Under the pieces are notes generated by a model. It saw only the letters and a list, made by a program, of their open reading frames with translations. It made no database searches and had not been told where the DNA came from. Of a DNA stretch of 64,000 nt, positions 35,390-44,875 are shown one piece after another (positions within the stretch are counted from its first letter, which is position 1; each line of letters opens with the position of its first letter). Source of the stretch: Pedobacter cryoconitis. Lineage in GTDB: Bacteria; Bacteroidota; Bacteroidia; Sphingobacteriales; Sphingobacteriaceae. The position numbers and the translations under genes are program-made. Location of the stretch: NCBI RefSeq assembly GCF_014207135.1, contig NZ_JACHCC010000003.1:434710-498709 (forward strand), given 5' to 3'.

Positions 35390-37756
35390 TTATTCGCATT
35401 TTAATGCATCTACCGGCGTTGATTTAGCTACTTTAATGGATTGTGCACTGACCGTGAGAACAGCAATCAATAAGGATAAACCAATGGCTATAGCAAATGG
35501 AAGGATCGTTATGGCTACCTTAAATTCAAAAGCTGATAACCATTTATTGATAATGATGTAAGCCAAAGGAAATGCAATCAGGTTAGCTATAGCAACCAGT
35601 TTAATAAAGTCCTTGTTTAGCAGGGTCAGGATGTTCATAGTACTTGCACCAAGTACTTTACGAATACTGACTTCTTTTTTTCTTTGTTCCGCAATAAAGA
35701 GGGCCAGTCCTAATAATCCCAGGCAAGAAATAAAAATAGCGAAACCGCCAAACCAGTTTGATAAAATACCTAATAGCCGCTCGCTCTGGAATTTCTGTTC
35801 AAAGGCATCATCTACGAACTTCCTGCTGACCGGGAAATTCGGATTGAGGGTTTTAAAAACCTGATCGATCTGATCGACTGAGGTACTGATATTCTGAGTG
35901 GAATTTAAACTTACAACCGCATATCTGACTTCTTCTGTATGGTTAGTAATATACATTGGTAAGGCATTTTTGTAGGGCGATTCCATGACGAAATCTTTCA
36001 TGACGCCTATAATGGTAAGTCTGTTGCGAAATGTATTGATGACAGTACCTATCGGGTGTTTTAATCCCATTGCCTTGACTGCTGCCTGGTTCACTACAAC
36101 ATTTGTAGTGTCATTATGGTAGCGCGAAGAGAATTCTCTGCCTGCTACCATACCTGAACCAATTGTTTTAGCAAAATCATAACCTGCATCGCGATAGTTG
36201 AACAAAACTTTTTCTTTAGGGCTCTTACCTGGCCAGCTAATGCCAAAGGTATTATTCCCACCCTCATTTAAGCTTACGCTAAAATAGGTGACCTGGCTGG
36301 CCGCCCCGCTTTTGATCAACTGGTCTCTCAATAAGGGGAGCTTTTCTTTATCACTGAGATTTCCCTGAAGGGGGATTTCTACGAGGCTGGCTTTGTTATA
36401 ACCCACTGGCTTGTTTTTGATGAAATTCAGTTGCTGGTAAATAACAGCAGTACAGATGATTAAACAGACGGCAAAAACAAACTGAAATACGACTAAGACT
36501 TTCCTGATGGAAAGGGAAGAACTACCGGCAAGACTAAAGCCTTTTAATACTTTTACAGGCTCGAAAGAAGAAAGGTAAAAGGCTGGATAACTTCCGGCAA
36601 TGACTCCTGTGAGTAAGGTTAATCCTGTTAATAGTACCCAGAACCTTGGGTCACGGTACTGGATAACCAATTCGATATTAAGCAGTGAATTGAAATAGGG
36701 TAAACTAAGCTCCATTAGCGTAAATGCAAAGAGCATAGCAATGAAGGAGAGTAAAATGGACTCAATCATAAACTGGCCAATCAGAGCACCTCTTGAGGAA
36801 CCGATAGACTTCCTGACACCAACTTCCTTAGCTCTTTTTTCTGATCTGGCAGTGGAAAGATTCATGAAATTAACGCAGGCAATCAGTAAAATACAAAAGG
36901 CAAGGACCAGGAATATCCTAAGCTGATCAATCCTTCCTCCAACCGATTTTCCATTCTCAAAATTGTCGTATAGATGCCATTTGGAGAATGGATGTAATAA
37001 TGCTTCATTAGTAGCACCTTTAGTGTGACGTTTATAGATGTCTTTAACCAGGTTGTTAGCCTTATCAAAAACAGTACTGTTTTGCAGTTGTACCAGGGTG
37101 ACACACATATTGTTCTCCCAATTAATTGTTCTTGCCCAGGACTGTTGTTTTGCAAGTAATGACCATGGCATCAGGTAGTCAAACTGAATACTGCTGTTTT
37201 TGGGGATATCTTCTATGACGCCCTCAACTTTGAGTACCTCGGTGTTTTTTAGTTTTACTGTTTTGTTAATAGGATCTTCATCACCAAAAAGACTTTTCGC
37301 CATAGTCTTGGTTAGAATGACAGAATTAACATTATTCAGGGCTGTTCTCGAGTCTCCTTTGATGAATTTATAATCGAGTATTTTAAGAAATGACGGATCT
37401 GCATAAACAGATTTTTTCTGGAATTTCTTCTCTCCATTGCTGATAACCTCATCTTCCGGAAATGTGGAATGTGAGGTATATACTACACCGGGGATATTAT
37501 TTTTGATTTCATCAGACATTGCGCCTGGTGTGCTTGGCCAGCTAAATGTTTGTGTATTTGCCTTATAATTGTTATAAACAATGTAGGTTTTATCGAAATT
37601 GGTGAATTGCCGGTCATAACTCCATTCATAGGATACGTATAGTAGTAATATCATGCAGCTGGCCAGGCCAATGGACAGACCCCCTACATTAATTAGGGTG
37701 TATCCCTTGTTTTTCCAGAGGCTACGCAGCGCTATTTTCAGGTCAAGTCTAAACAT
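35390..37756 (-). CDS. FtsX/MacB-type ABC transporter permease
   Basis: The 788-aa product has an N-terminal helix (LWKNKGYTLINVGGLSIGLASCMILLL), a large periplasmic MacB-type domain (about 45-250), three helices, a second periplasmic part and three last helices (FAIFISCLGLLGLALFIAEQRKKEVSIRKVLGAS). It is a full-length, double-domain permease of the kind common in Bacteroidota. No ATPase gene is nearby. It is a close paralog of the next gene and starts 19 bp after that gene's stop. Substrate unknown. Confidence 0.92.
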   Translation of the reverse strand: MFRLDLKIALRSLWKNKGYTLINVGGLSIGLASCMILLLYVSYEWSYDRQFTNFDKTYIVYNNYKANTQTFSWPSTPGAMSDEIKNNIPGVVYTSHSTFPEDEVISNGEKKFQKKSVYADPSFLKILDYKFIKGDSRTALNNVNSVILTKTMAKSLFGDEDPINKTVKLKNTEVLKVEGVIEDIPKNSSIQFDYLMPWSLLAKQQSWARTINWENNMCVTLVQLQNSTVFDKANNLVKDIYKRHTKGATNEALLHPFSKWHLYDNFENGKSVGGRIDQLRIFLVLAFCILLIACVNFMNLSTARSEKRAKEVGVRKSIGSSRGALIGQFMIESILLSFIAMLFAFTLMELSLPYFNSLLNIELVIQYRDPRFWVLLTGLTLLTGVIAGSYPAFYLSSFEPVKVLKGFSLAGSSSLSIRKVLVVFQFVFAVCLIICTAVIYQQLNFIKNKPVGYNKASLVEIPLQGNLSDKEKLPLLRDQLIKSGAASQVTYFSVSLNEGGNNTFGISWPGKSPKEKVLFNYRDAGYDFAKTIGSGMVAGREFSSRYHNDTTNVVVNQAAVKAMGLKHPIGTVINTFRNRLTIIGVMKDFVMESPYKNALPMYITNHTEEVRYAVVSLNSTQNISTSVDQIDQVFKTLNPNFPVSRKFVDDAFEQKFQSERLLGILSNWFGGFAIFISCLGLLGLALFIAEQRKKEVSIRKVLGASTMNILTLLNKDFIKLVAIANLIAFPLAYIIINKWLSAFEFKVAITILPFAIAIGLSLLIAVLTVSAQSIKVAKSTPVDALKCE

Positions 37757-37775
37757 GTCTTCTGTTTTAATAATG

Positions 37776-40142
37776 TTATTCGCATTTTAATGCATCTACG
37801 GGTGTTGCTTTAGCTACTTTAATGGATTGTACACTAACAGTGAGTATCGCAATAAGAAGTGACAAACCAATGGCTATGGCAAAGGGCAGAACAGTGATAC
37901 CCACATTAAATTCAAAGGTTGATAACCATCTGTTTGTAATGATATAAGCCAGGGGAAAAGCAATCAGATTAGCAATAGCTACCAATTTAAGGAAGTCTTT
38001 GTTTAATAGGGTTAATATATTCAGAGTGCTTGCACCAAGTACTTTGCGGATACTGACTTCTTTTTTTCTTTGTTCGGCGATAAACAGTGCCAGGCCTAAT
38101 AATCCCAGACAGGAGATGAAAATGGCGAAACCACCAAACCAATTGGATAGAATACCTAACAGACGCTCGCTTTGGAATTTCTGTTCGAAATTATCATCTG
38201 CAAATTTTCTGTCTACCGGGAAATTTGGATTGAGTTCCTTGATGACTTCGTCAATCTGATTTATTGAAGTACTCACATTCTGTGCTGGATTTAGTCTGGC
38301 AATTACATAACTGGCTCCTTCAGTCTGGTTGGTAATAAACATAGGACCAGCATTTTTGTAAGGAGATTCCATCACAAAGTCTTTCATTACACCGATGATG
38401 GTACATTTAATGCCAAAGATATCTATAGTTGACCCAATGGGGTGTTTTAATCCCATCACTTTTACTGCTGCCTGGTTCACGACAACTTTAGTTGAGTCAT
38501 CATGGTACTGGACAGAGAATTCTCTGCCTGCTATCATTTCTGAGCCAAGGGTTTTGGCAAAGTCATAACCTGCATCGCGATTGTTAAATAACACGTCTTC
38601 ATTTGGGTTTTTACCTGGCCAGCTCACGCTAAAGGTATTATTCCCACCCTCGTTAATACTTCTGCTGAAATAGGTGACCTGAGTTACTGCCCCGGCTTTA
38701 ATCAGCCGCTCTTTCAGCAAAGCTAGTTTTTCTTTGCCTTTTAGATTTCCCTGGATAGGTATTTCCACTAAGCCCGCTTTGGTATAACCTATAGGTTTAC
38801 TCTTAATGAAATTTAATTGCTGATAAATAACAGAGGTACATATAATCAGACAGGCTGCAAATACGAATTGAAATACGACCAGAATCTTTCTTACAGAGAG
38901 CGAAGAACTGCCTGCGGTACTAAATCCCTTCAATACTTTAACGGGTTCAAATGAAGAAAGATAGAAAGCTGGGTAGCTACCCGCAATAAAACCTGTGATT
39001 AGTGTTAAGCTGGTCAGGACTGCCCAGAACATCCAGTCCTGATAATGGATGACAAGCTCTAAATTCAGCAAGGCATTGAAATAGGGCAGGCTGAGTTCCA
39101 TCAGGGTAAATGCAAAAAGCATAGCAATTAAGGAGATTAAGATGGATTCAACCATAAACTGGCGAATCAGGGCACCTCTTGATGAGCCAATTGATTTTCT
39201 GACACCAACTTCTTTGGCTCTTTTCTCTGATCTGGCTGTGGAAAGGTTCATGAAATTAACACAGGCAATGAGTAGTATACAAAATGCGAGGATGAGAAAT
39301 ATCCTGAGTTGGTCTATCTTACCCCCAACTGATTTTCCATTTTCAAAGTTATCATATAGGTGCCATTTAGATAAAGGATGTAATAATACGACGTTAGTTG
39401 CCTCTTTAAAATGACGTCTATAGATGTGGCGTATCTCATTACTGGTTTTATTAAAAAGAGTATTATTCTGAAGCTGAACTAAAGTTAAACACATATTGTT
39501 TCCCCAGTTGATGGGTTTTGTGGAGGGCTTCAGCTGATTAAACAATGACCAGGGCATCAGGTAATCAAACTGAATACTGCTGTTTTTGGGTACGTCTTCA
39601 ATAACGGCTTCGACTTTTAACGCCTCAGTGTTATTTAATTTTACAGTTTTATTGATCGGGTCTTCATCACCAAAAAGATTTTTCGCCAAAGTCCTTGTCA
39701 GAATCACCGAATTGACATTGGTTAATACTGTTTTTGGATTTCCTTTAATAAATTTGTAGTCTAATATCTTCAGGAACGACGGGTCTGTATAAATCGCTTT
39801 CTTCTTGAAATTCTTTTCTCCATTAGAGATTAATTGCTCATCCGGATAGGTGGAATGAGAAGCGTAAAGAACACCTGAAATTTTGCTTCTGACTTCATCC
39901 GCCATTGCATTCGGAGTCCATGCCCAGCTGAAGGTCTGTGTATTGGTCTTAGCGTTGTTGTAAACTACATAAGTTTTGTCAAAATTGGTAAATTGTCTGT
40001 CAAAGCTCCATTCGTAAGATACATAGAGTAGTAGTATCATACAACTAGCCAATCCAATGGCCAGACCTCCTACGTTAATTAAAGTATATCCTTTGTTTTT
40101 CCAAAGGCTGCGTAAGGCTATTTTCAGATCAAGTTTGAACAT
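37776..40142 (-). CDS. FtsX/MacB-type ABC transporter permease, tandem paralog
   Basis: Also 788 aa, with the same architecture as the downstream gene and near-identical blocks (LRSLWKNKGYTLINVGGL, VNFMNLSTARSEKRAKEVGVRKSIGSSRGALI, CLGLLGLALFIAEQRKKEVSIRKVLGAS). Divergence is concentrated in the periplasmic parts. The pair is a recent tandem duplication and probably one transcript. Members act in efflux, peptide export or cell-wall signalling with an ATPase encoded elsewhere. Confidence 0.92.
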   Translation of the reverse strand: MFKLDLKIALRSLWKNKGYTLINVGGLAIGLASCMILLLYVSYEWSFDRQFTNFDKTYVVYNNAKTNTQTFSWAWTPNAMADEVRSKISGVLYASHSTYPDEQLISNGEKNFKKKAIYTDPSFLKILDYKFIKGNPKTVLTNVNSVILTRTLAKNLFGDEDPINKTVKLNNTEALKVEAVIEDVPKNSSIQFDYLMPWSLFNQLKPSTKPINWGNNMCLTLVQLQNNTLFNKTSNEIRHIYRRHFKEATNVVLLHPLSKWHLYDNFENGKSVGGKIDQLRIFLILAFCILLIACVNFMNLSTARSEKRAKEVGVRKSIGSSRGALIRQFMVESILISLIAMLFAFTLMELSLPYFNALLNLELVIHYQDWMFWAVLTSLTLITGFIAGSYPAFYLSSFEPVKVLKGFSTAGSSSLSVRKILVVFQFVFAACLIICTSVIYQQLNFIKSKPIGYTKAGLVEIPIQGNLKGKEKLALLKERLIKAGAVTQVTYFSRSINEGGNNTFSVSWPGKNPNEDVLFNNRDAGYDFAKTLGSEMIAGREFSVQYHDDSTKVVVNQAAVKVMGLKHPIGSTIDIFGIKCTIIGVMKDFVMESPYKNAGPMFITNQTEGASYVIARLNPAQNVSTSINQIDEVIKELNPNFPVDRKFADDNFEQKFQSERLLGILSNWFGGFAIFISCLGLLGLALFIAEQRKKEVSIRKVLGASTLNILTLLNKDFLKLVAIANLIAFPLAYIITNRWLSTFEFNVGITVLPFAIAIGLSLLIAILTVSVQSIKVAKATPVDALKCE

Positions 40143-40361
40143 GTCTTTATATTTTAGAGAGTAATTTTCTATGCAGATTGCTAATCGTATGCCAATGCTT
40201 GAATAGTTATCTGAGGGGCCTAAAAACTGAGATTTTAATTTTGAATGACTTTATTTTGTTCGTTTTCGGACAATGGGTGTGCATTTTCGTTCGGTGATAT
40301 TCAATTGGATGTTCAAGTTACAAGGAATGTGGAAGAAACAGAAAAGTACTTCTTCTATTAG

Positions 40362-40446
40362 TTTAAAATATAGTATGCAATTTATATTGGCCGGATAGCT
40401 TTGAAGGAAGCTATATGCCAATATAAATTGCATACTATATTTTAAA
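40362..40446. repeat. Long hairpin repeat, copy 2 (conserved loop)
   Basis: Perfect 30-bp arms (40362-40391 and 40417-40446) surround a 25-nt loop identical to that of copy 1. Outside the right arm is ATCTCTGG. It sits in the 483-bp gap between the permease start (40142) and the VOC gene (40626). No gene is credible elsewhere in this gap. Confidence 0.85.
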
Positions 40447-40625
40447 ATCTCTGGAATTCTCCGGGCGTTTATCCAGAAGTAGAACACAATGTGCAGTGCT
40501 TATAGGGTTAAGAGACGAGTTAAGGCCCTTAGATATACTTTTGATACGTTTTATTGTCACATTCTGAATCAATGTTTCTGTTGTTTTTTAGATTTTATAA
40601 CTTGAATTGCTTAAAGGATAAGGTT

Positions 40626-41081
40626 ATGATAAAGGGACTATATGAAACGCATTTGTTTGTTGCGGATCTGGAACGGGCTATTGATTTTTACAGAGATATA
40701 ATGGGATTGGTGTTATGCCGCCTGGAAGAAGAACGAAGGATAGCATTTTTCTGGATAGGGGAAGATAAGGGAGCAATGCTCGGACTTTGGGAAAAACCTG
40801 AGGAGGAGCTTGGTCCACGTCACTTTGCATTCAGATGTGAACAGGATTTTATACTGAATAAGTCTGTAGAATTCTTGAAAAATCACGGTATGAAACCATA
40901 TAATTTTTTGAAGAACGGAAGTGAATCTCCAATGGTTTTTGCCTGGATGCCAGCTCTTGCAATTTATTTTGATGATCCTGATGGAAATGCCCTGGAGTTT
41001 ATCGCTGTTTTAGAAGGAGAGGGGAAACCTGAGCTGGGGGTAGTCAGTTATGAGGAGTGGGTATTGTTAAAGGCCAGATAA
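40626..41081 (+). CDS. VOC-family (glyoxalase-like) protein
   Basis: I chose ATG 40626, because homologous VOC proteins begin with KGLYETHLFVADLERAIDFYRDIMGL; the frame extends to a TTG at 40554. The 151-aa product has the second half-site as IYFDDPDGNALEFIAVLEG. His and Glu metal ligands appear in ETHLF and LEFI. Length and pattern resemble fosfomycin-resistance and other VOC dioxygenase-like proteins; substrate unknown. A 16-bp palindrome GATAATCCGGATTATC overlaps its stop codon. Confidence 0.85.
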   Translation: MIKGLYETHLFVADLERAIDFYRDIMGLVLCRLEEERRIAFFWIGEDKGAMLGLWEKPEEELGPRHFAFRCEQDFILNKSVEFLKNHGMKPYNFLKNGSESPMVFAWMPALAIYFDDPDGNALEFIAVLEGEGKPELGVVSYEEWVLLKAR

Positions 41082-41319
41082 TCCGGATTATCCGACCTTT
41101 AAATGAGAAGTTAATCTATGTATTCTTAGCCTAGCCTTTCGAATAAACAGGTAACTTGGTTTCCCGAACTCATTGGGCTCAAGGGAGAACGTAATGCAAA
41201 TTAAGAGATAAAGATGTTTTAATAGCGGAAGTGGTAACATTCAGCAAATTTTACTGACTGTTGCCGCTTTTCTGATCTTATGTTTTGTGTAAAATAGATG
41301 GATGGAGCTTGCCGGAATA

Positions 41320-41821
41320 TTATTTGGTTAAGTATTTTGATTCACGTTGAAGCAGGGCATGCATACGGATATCGTATTTCTGCCCGTTCCATTGCATCCA
41401 TTCTCTAAGAAGGCCTTCGAACCGGAAACCTGATTTATGCAGTAGCTTTTCCGAACCGGCATTACCTGGCCTGGTTTCAGCTTCGATTCTGTTGAGGCCC
41501 AATTCCTGAAAACCGAACCGGATGATTTCAGCAAGGGATTCTGTCATCAGGCCCTTGCCCCAGTACCCGGAGTTTTATTCCCCATCTGATGGATATGTTC
41601 TTTTCGAAATTTTGTTTGAAATGTGCTATGACAGGAAGAATATCATCCTCTTGTTTTAGGGTGATTACAGGAAAAAATGCTGTTACGCGATCATCAGTAA
41701 ATAAATTGAACAGATCCTTTTTATGCGCAGCAGTTATTTCAACCAGATTTGTTCTGTTAGTCTCCAGTACAGGGAATTTATATATTATTTCTTCCATAAA
41801 TGAATTTTTGTCAAAGTACAA
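41320..41821 (-). pseudogene. Decayed GNAT (RimJ/RimL-like) acetyltransferase
   Basis: The N-terminal part (41821 downwards; FPVLETNRTNLVEITAAHKKDLFNLFTDDRVTAFFPV, to ISIRWGI) and the C-terminal part (YWGKGLMTESLAEIIRFGFQELGLNRIEAETRPGNAGSEKLLHKSGF) are clearly one GNAT protein. They lie in different frames, and the central acetyl-CoA-site strands (normally about 40 residues between WGI and YWGKG) are missing. An internal deletion with frameshift explains this. Each half alone is too short to fold, so the gene is judged inactive. The gap 41082-41319 holds nothing clear. Confidence 0.85.
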
Positions 41822-42031
41822 ACTTCGTTCAAAGCATAAAATTAATACCGTAATATAGTAAATCTGTTGTTTAGTAAATGTTAAGGGTGATACCTTTTAT
41901 ATCCTTAATTTAATACTAAAAACAGGTTATTTTTTTATATTTACTTCCTCAATCACATGACAATAAAAATGCCGTTCAGGTGTTTTTAGGAATGAACATC
42001 ATCTTTAAAAAGGATTAACAAATTAGAAAAC

Positions 42032-42706
42032 ATGACACACCTGATTGCCCCTTCTGTACTTTCTGCTGATTTTGCCAATTTACAACGCGATGTTGAAATG
42101 ATTAACTCAAGTGAAGCGGACTGGTTTCATGTGGATATTATGGATGGTGTATTTGTACCTAATATCTCTTTTGGCTTTCCGGTTATGGAAGCCATTAAAC
42201 GTTATGCCAAAAAACCACTGGATGTACACCTGATGATTGTAAATCCCGATCACTACATTGAGCAGTTTGCAGCAGCCGGGGCCAGTATAATTACTGTACA
42301 CTACGAAGCATGTGTACATCTGAACAGAACTATCCAGGCTATTCACCAGGCTGGCGTAAAGGCCTGTGTAGCATTGAACCCACATACACCGGTAGAGTTA
42401 CTGACCGATATTCTGCCCATGCTGGATATGGTATTGGTGATGTCTGTTAACCCAGGCTTTGGAGGCCAGCAATTTATCCCGAATACACTACTGAAAATCA
42501 GAAGGCTTAAAGCAATGGCAGCTCTTGTTAACCCAGATCTGCTCATTGAGGTAGATGGCGGTGTCAGTGTGACTAATATGCCTGAATTGCTCGCTGCAGG
42601 TGCGGATGTTTTTGTCGCCGGAAATGCAATCTTTGGCGCCTCATCTCCCGAGGGGATGATCGCAGAAATGAAGCGTATATCAGCTTCTTCCTTCAGTAAT
42701 ATATAA
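42032..42706 (+). CDS. rpe: Ribulose-phosphate 3-epimerase
   Basis: The 224-aa product is a TIM-barrel enzyme of the pentose-phosphate pathway, interconverting ribulose-5-P and xylulose-5-P. Signatures: APSVLSADFANL, FHVDIMDGVFVPNISFG, VHLMIVNPDHYI, VLVMSVNPGFGGQQF and EVDGGVS. Length is normal. It is 87 bp before serC and may be co-transcribed with it. Confidence 0.97.
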   Translation: MTHLIAPSVLSADFANLQRDVEMINSSEADWFHVDIMDGVFVPNISFGFPVMEAIKRYAKKPLDVHLMIVNPDHYIEQFAAAGASIITVHYEACVHLNRTIQAIHQAGVKACVALNPHTPVELLTDILPMLDMVLVMSVNPGFGGQQFIPNTLLKIRRLKAMAALVNPDLLIEVDGGVSVTNMPELLAAGADVFVAGNAIFGASSPEGMIAEMKRISASSFSNI

Positions 42707-42793
42707 TACCTATTCAGGCGGTAGTATATTTCAAAAAACCAAATAATATTTGGATAAAACAACTACATTTACAGTAATTAATTAGCATATAAA

Positions 42794-43861
42794 ATGAGAC
42801 ATAATTTTGGAGCAGGGCCCTGTATTTTACCTCAGGAAGTGTTTAGACAGGCGTCGCAAGCCGTTTTAGATTTTAAGGATGGGTTATCGATATTAGAAAT
42901 ATCCCATAGAACACCAGAGTTTGAAGCCGTAGTTGCTGAAGCTGTTAAATTGGTTAAAGAGTTGTTAAATGTACCAGAGGGTTACTCTGTTTTATTTCTA
43001 CAGGGAGGGGCTAGTCTGCAGTTTGCCATGGTTCCAATGAACCTGCTAAGTGAGGGACAAACAGCTAGTTATCTGGAAACTGGTGTATGGGCTAATAAGG
43101 CAATTAAAGAAGTGAAAAACTTCGGTACTGCCAATGTGGTTGCTTCTTCAAAAGAAGCTAACTTTAATTATATCCCTAAAGATTATTCAATTCCTGAAGA
43201 CAGTGTTTATTTTCACTGTACCTCGAATAACACCATTTACGGAACTGAGATGTTTAGTTTACCGGTGACTAAAGTTCCAATTGTATGTGATATGTCTTCT
43301 GATATCATGAGCAGGGTCGTTGATGTTTCAAAATATGATCTGATTTATGCTGGTGCACAGAAAAACATCGGACCAGCGGGCTCTACTCTGGTCATTATTA
43401 AAGATGAGATTTTAGGTAAAACAACCAATAAAATCCCAGCGATGCTTGACTACAGACAGCATATTGAAGGTGGATCAATGTATAATACTCCTCCTGTTTT
43501 TGCCATATATGTGGCTATGCTGAACCTGAGATGGTTAAAATCCAAAGGTGGAGTTGCCGAAATTGAGAAGGAAAATAACGCGAAAGCACACGCTTTATAT
43601 ACTGAAATTGACAGAAATCCTTTATTTAAAGGTACCGCTGCAGTAGAAGACCGTTCCAGAATGAATATCTGTTTTGTGATGGAAGATCCGGAACTGGAAA
43701 AACCATTCCTGAAATTCGTAGAAGACAATGATATTGAAGGAATTAAAGGACATAGAAGTGTAGGTGGATTCAGAGCTTCAATTTATAATGCTTTGCCAAT
43801 TACAAGTGTACACAGACTAGTAGAATTAATGCAGGTTTTTGCAGAGAAACACCAAAAATAA
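42794..43861 (+). CDS. serC: Phosphoserine aminotransferase
   Basis: The 355-aa product starts with [14 protein letters not shown] and carries [29 protein letters not shown] and the PLP-lysine region [12 protein letters not shown]. It makes 3-phosphoserine from 3-phosphohydroxypyruvate in serine synthesis. serA follows after 6 bp, a short biosynthetic operon. Confidence 0.97.
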   Translation: MRHNFGAGPCILPQEVFRQASQAVLDFKDGLSILEISHRTPEFEAVVAEAVKLVKELLNVPEGYSVLFLQGGASLQFAMVPMNLLSEGQTASYLETGVWANKAIKEVKNFGTANVVASSKEANFNYIPKDYSIPEDSVYFHCTSNNTIYGTEMFSLPVTKVPIVCDMSSDIMSRVVDVSKYDLIYAGAQKNIGPAGSTLVIIKDEILGKTTNKIPAMLDYRQHIEGGSMYNTPPVFAIYVAMLNLRWLKSKGGVAEIEKENNAKAHALYTEIDRNPLFKGTAAVEDRSRMNICFVMEDPELEKPFLKFVEDNDIEGIKGHRSVGGFRASIYNALPITSVHRLVELMQVFAEKHQK

Positions 43862-43867
43862 AATTCA

Positions 43868-44818
43868 ATGATTAAGATACTTGCAAACGATGGGATTGAT
43901 CCGATCGGAAAACGATTATTAGAAGAAGCCGGTTTTATAGTAGATACAGAAACTGTTGCTCAGGATAAACTGATTGAAGCCCTGCAAAATTATGATGCAA
44001 TTACAGTTAGAAGTGCAACAAAAGTCCGTAAAGATGTCATTGATGCCTGCCCGAATTTAAAACTGATAGGCAGAGGTGGAGTAGGAATGGATAATATTGA
44101 CGTGGAATACGCAAGGGAACAAGGTCGTGCTGTGGTGAATACACCGGCAGCCTCATCTTTGTCTGTTGCTGAACTGGTATTTGCCCATTTATTTACTGGT
44201 ATTCGTTTCTTACAGGATGCTAACCGCAAGATGCCTGTTGAAGGAGCAACTCATTTCAATAAACTGAAAAAAGATTATGCAAAAGGTACTGAGCTTAGAG
44301 GGAAAACTTTAGGGATCATTGGTTTTGGCAGAATAGGAAGAGAAACTGCTACACTGGCTTTGGGTCTGGGTATGAATGTTCTGGCCTATGATCTTTATCC
44401 TTTTGACGGGAAACTAACTCTTAAATTCCAGGGTAATCTGAGCCTGGATATCCCGGTGAAAACGGTAAGTCTGGAAGAGGTAATTAAAAATAGTGATTTT
44501 ATTACTTTACATACTCCATTCGCAGATCGTCCTATATTAGGCGCTGCCGAATTTGAACAGGTGAAACCAGGTGTTGGTATTGTAAACTGTTCAAGAGGTG
44601 GTACAATTGATGAGCTGGCTTTGATTAATGCACTGGACAGTGGTAAAGTTGCTTTTGCAGGATTGGATGTATTTGATAATGAACCTACGCCTCAGGAAGC
44701 AATTTTAAAGCATGCTAAAATTTCTCTGACGCCGCATATCGGGGCTGCAACGAATGAAGCACAGGAGCGTATAGGTGAGGAATTAGCTTCATTAATTATC
44801 GCACATTTTAAAAAATAA
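43868..44818 (+). CDS. serA: D-3-phosphoglycerate dehydrogenase (short form)
   Basis: The 316-aa product is a D-isomer-specific 2-hydroxyacid dehydrogenase with the NAD site GFGRIGRETA (about 155-164), the catalytic Arg region NCSRGGTIDELAL and the catalytic His in LTPHIGAAT. It lacks a C-terminal ACT domain, so serine feedback is not expected from the sequence. Placement 6 bp after serC supports the PGDH role. Confidence 0.93.
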   Translation: MIKILANDGIDPIGKRLLEEAGFIVDTETVAQDKLIEALQNYDAITVRSATKVRKDVIDACPNLKLIGRGGVGMDNIDVEYAREQGRAVVNTPAASSLSVAELVFAHLFTGIRFLQDANRKMPVEGATHFNKLKKDYAKGTELRGKTLGIIGFGRIGRETATLALGLGMNVLAYDLYPFDGKLTLKFQGNLSLDIPVKTVSLEEVIKNSDFITLHTPFADRPILGAAEFEQVKPGVGIVNCSRGGTIDELALINALDSGKVAFAGLDVFDNEPTPQEAILKHAKISLTPHIGAATNEAQERIGEELASLIIAHFKK

Positions 44819-44825
44819 AGTTAAA

Positions 44826-44860
44826 TGGTTTGGGATTTGATTATATTCGGTCCCAAACCA
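44826..44860 (+). other. Hairpin between serA and the DUF1015 gene
   Basis: TGGTTTGGGA (44826-44835) and TCCCAAACCA (44851-44860) form a perfect 10-bp stem with a 15-nt loop. No T-run follows, so it is not a standard terminator. It lies in the 57-bp gap upstream of the DUF1015 start and could act on mRNA stability or translation. Confidence 0.5.
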
Positions 44861-44875
44861 AATAACTCCTATTTC

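Noticed and set aside
40251..40487. 78-aa open frame on the minus strand
   Set aside because: It runs through hairpin repeat copy 2, has no start context and no family resemblance; the palindrome explains the open frame.
41077..41092. GATAATCCGGATTATC palindrome as a regulatory site
   Set aside because: It overlaps the VOC stop codon and has no neighbour to control; likely chance or a weak 3' hairpin.
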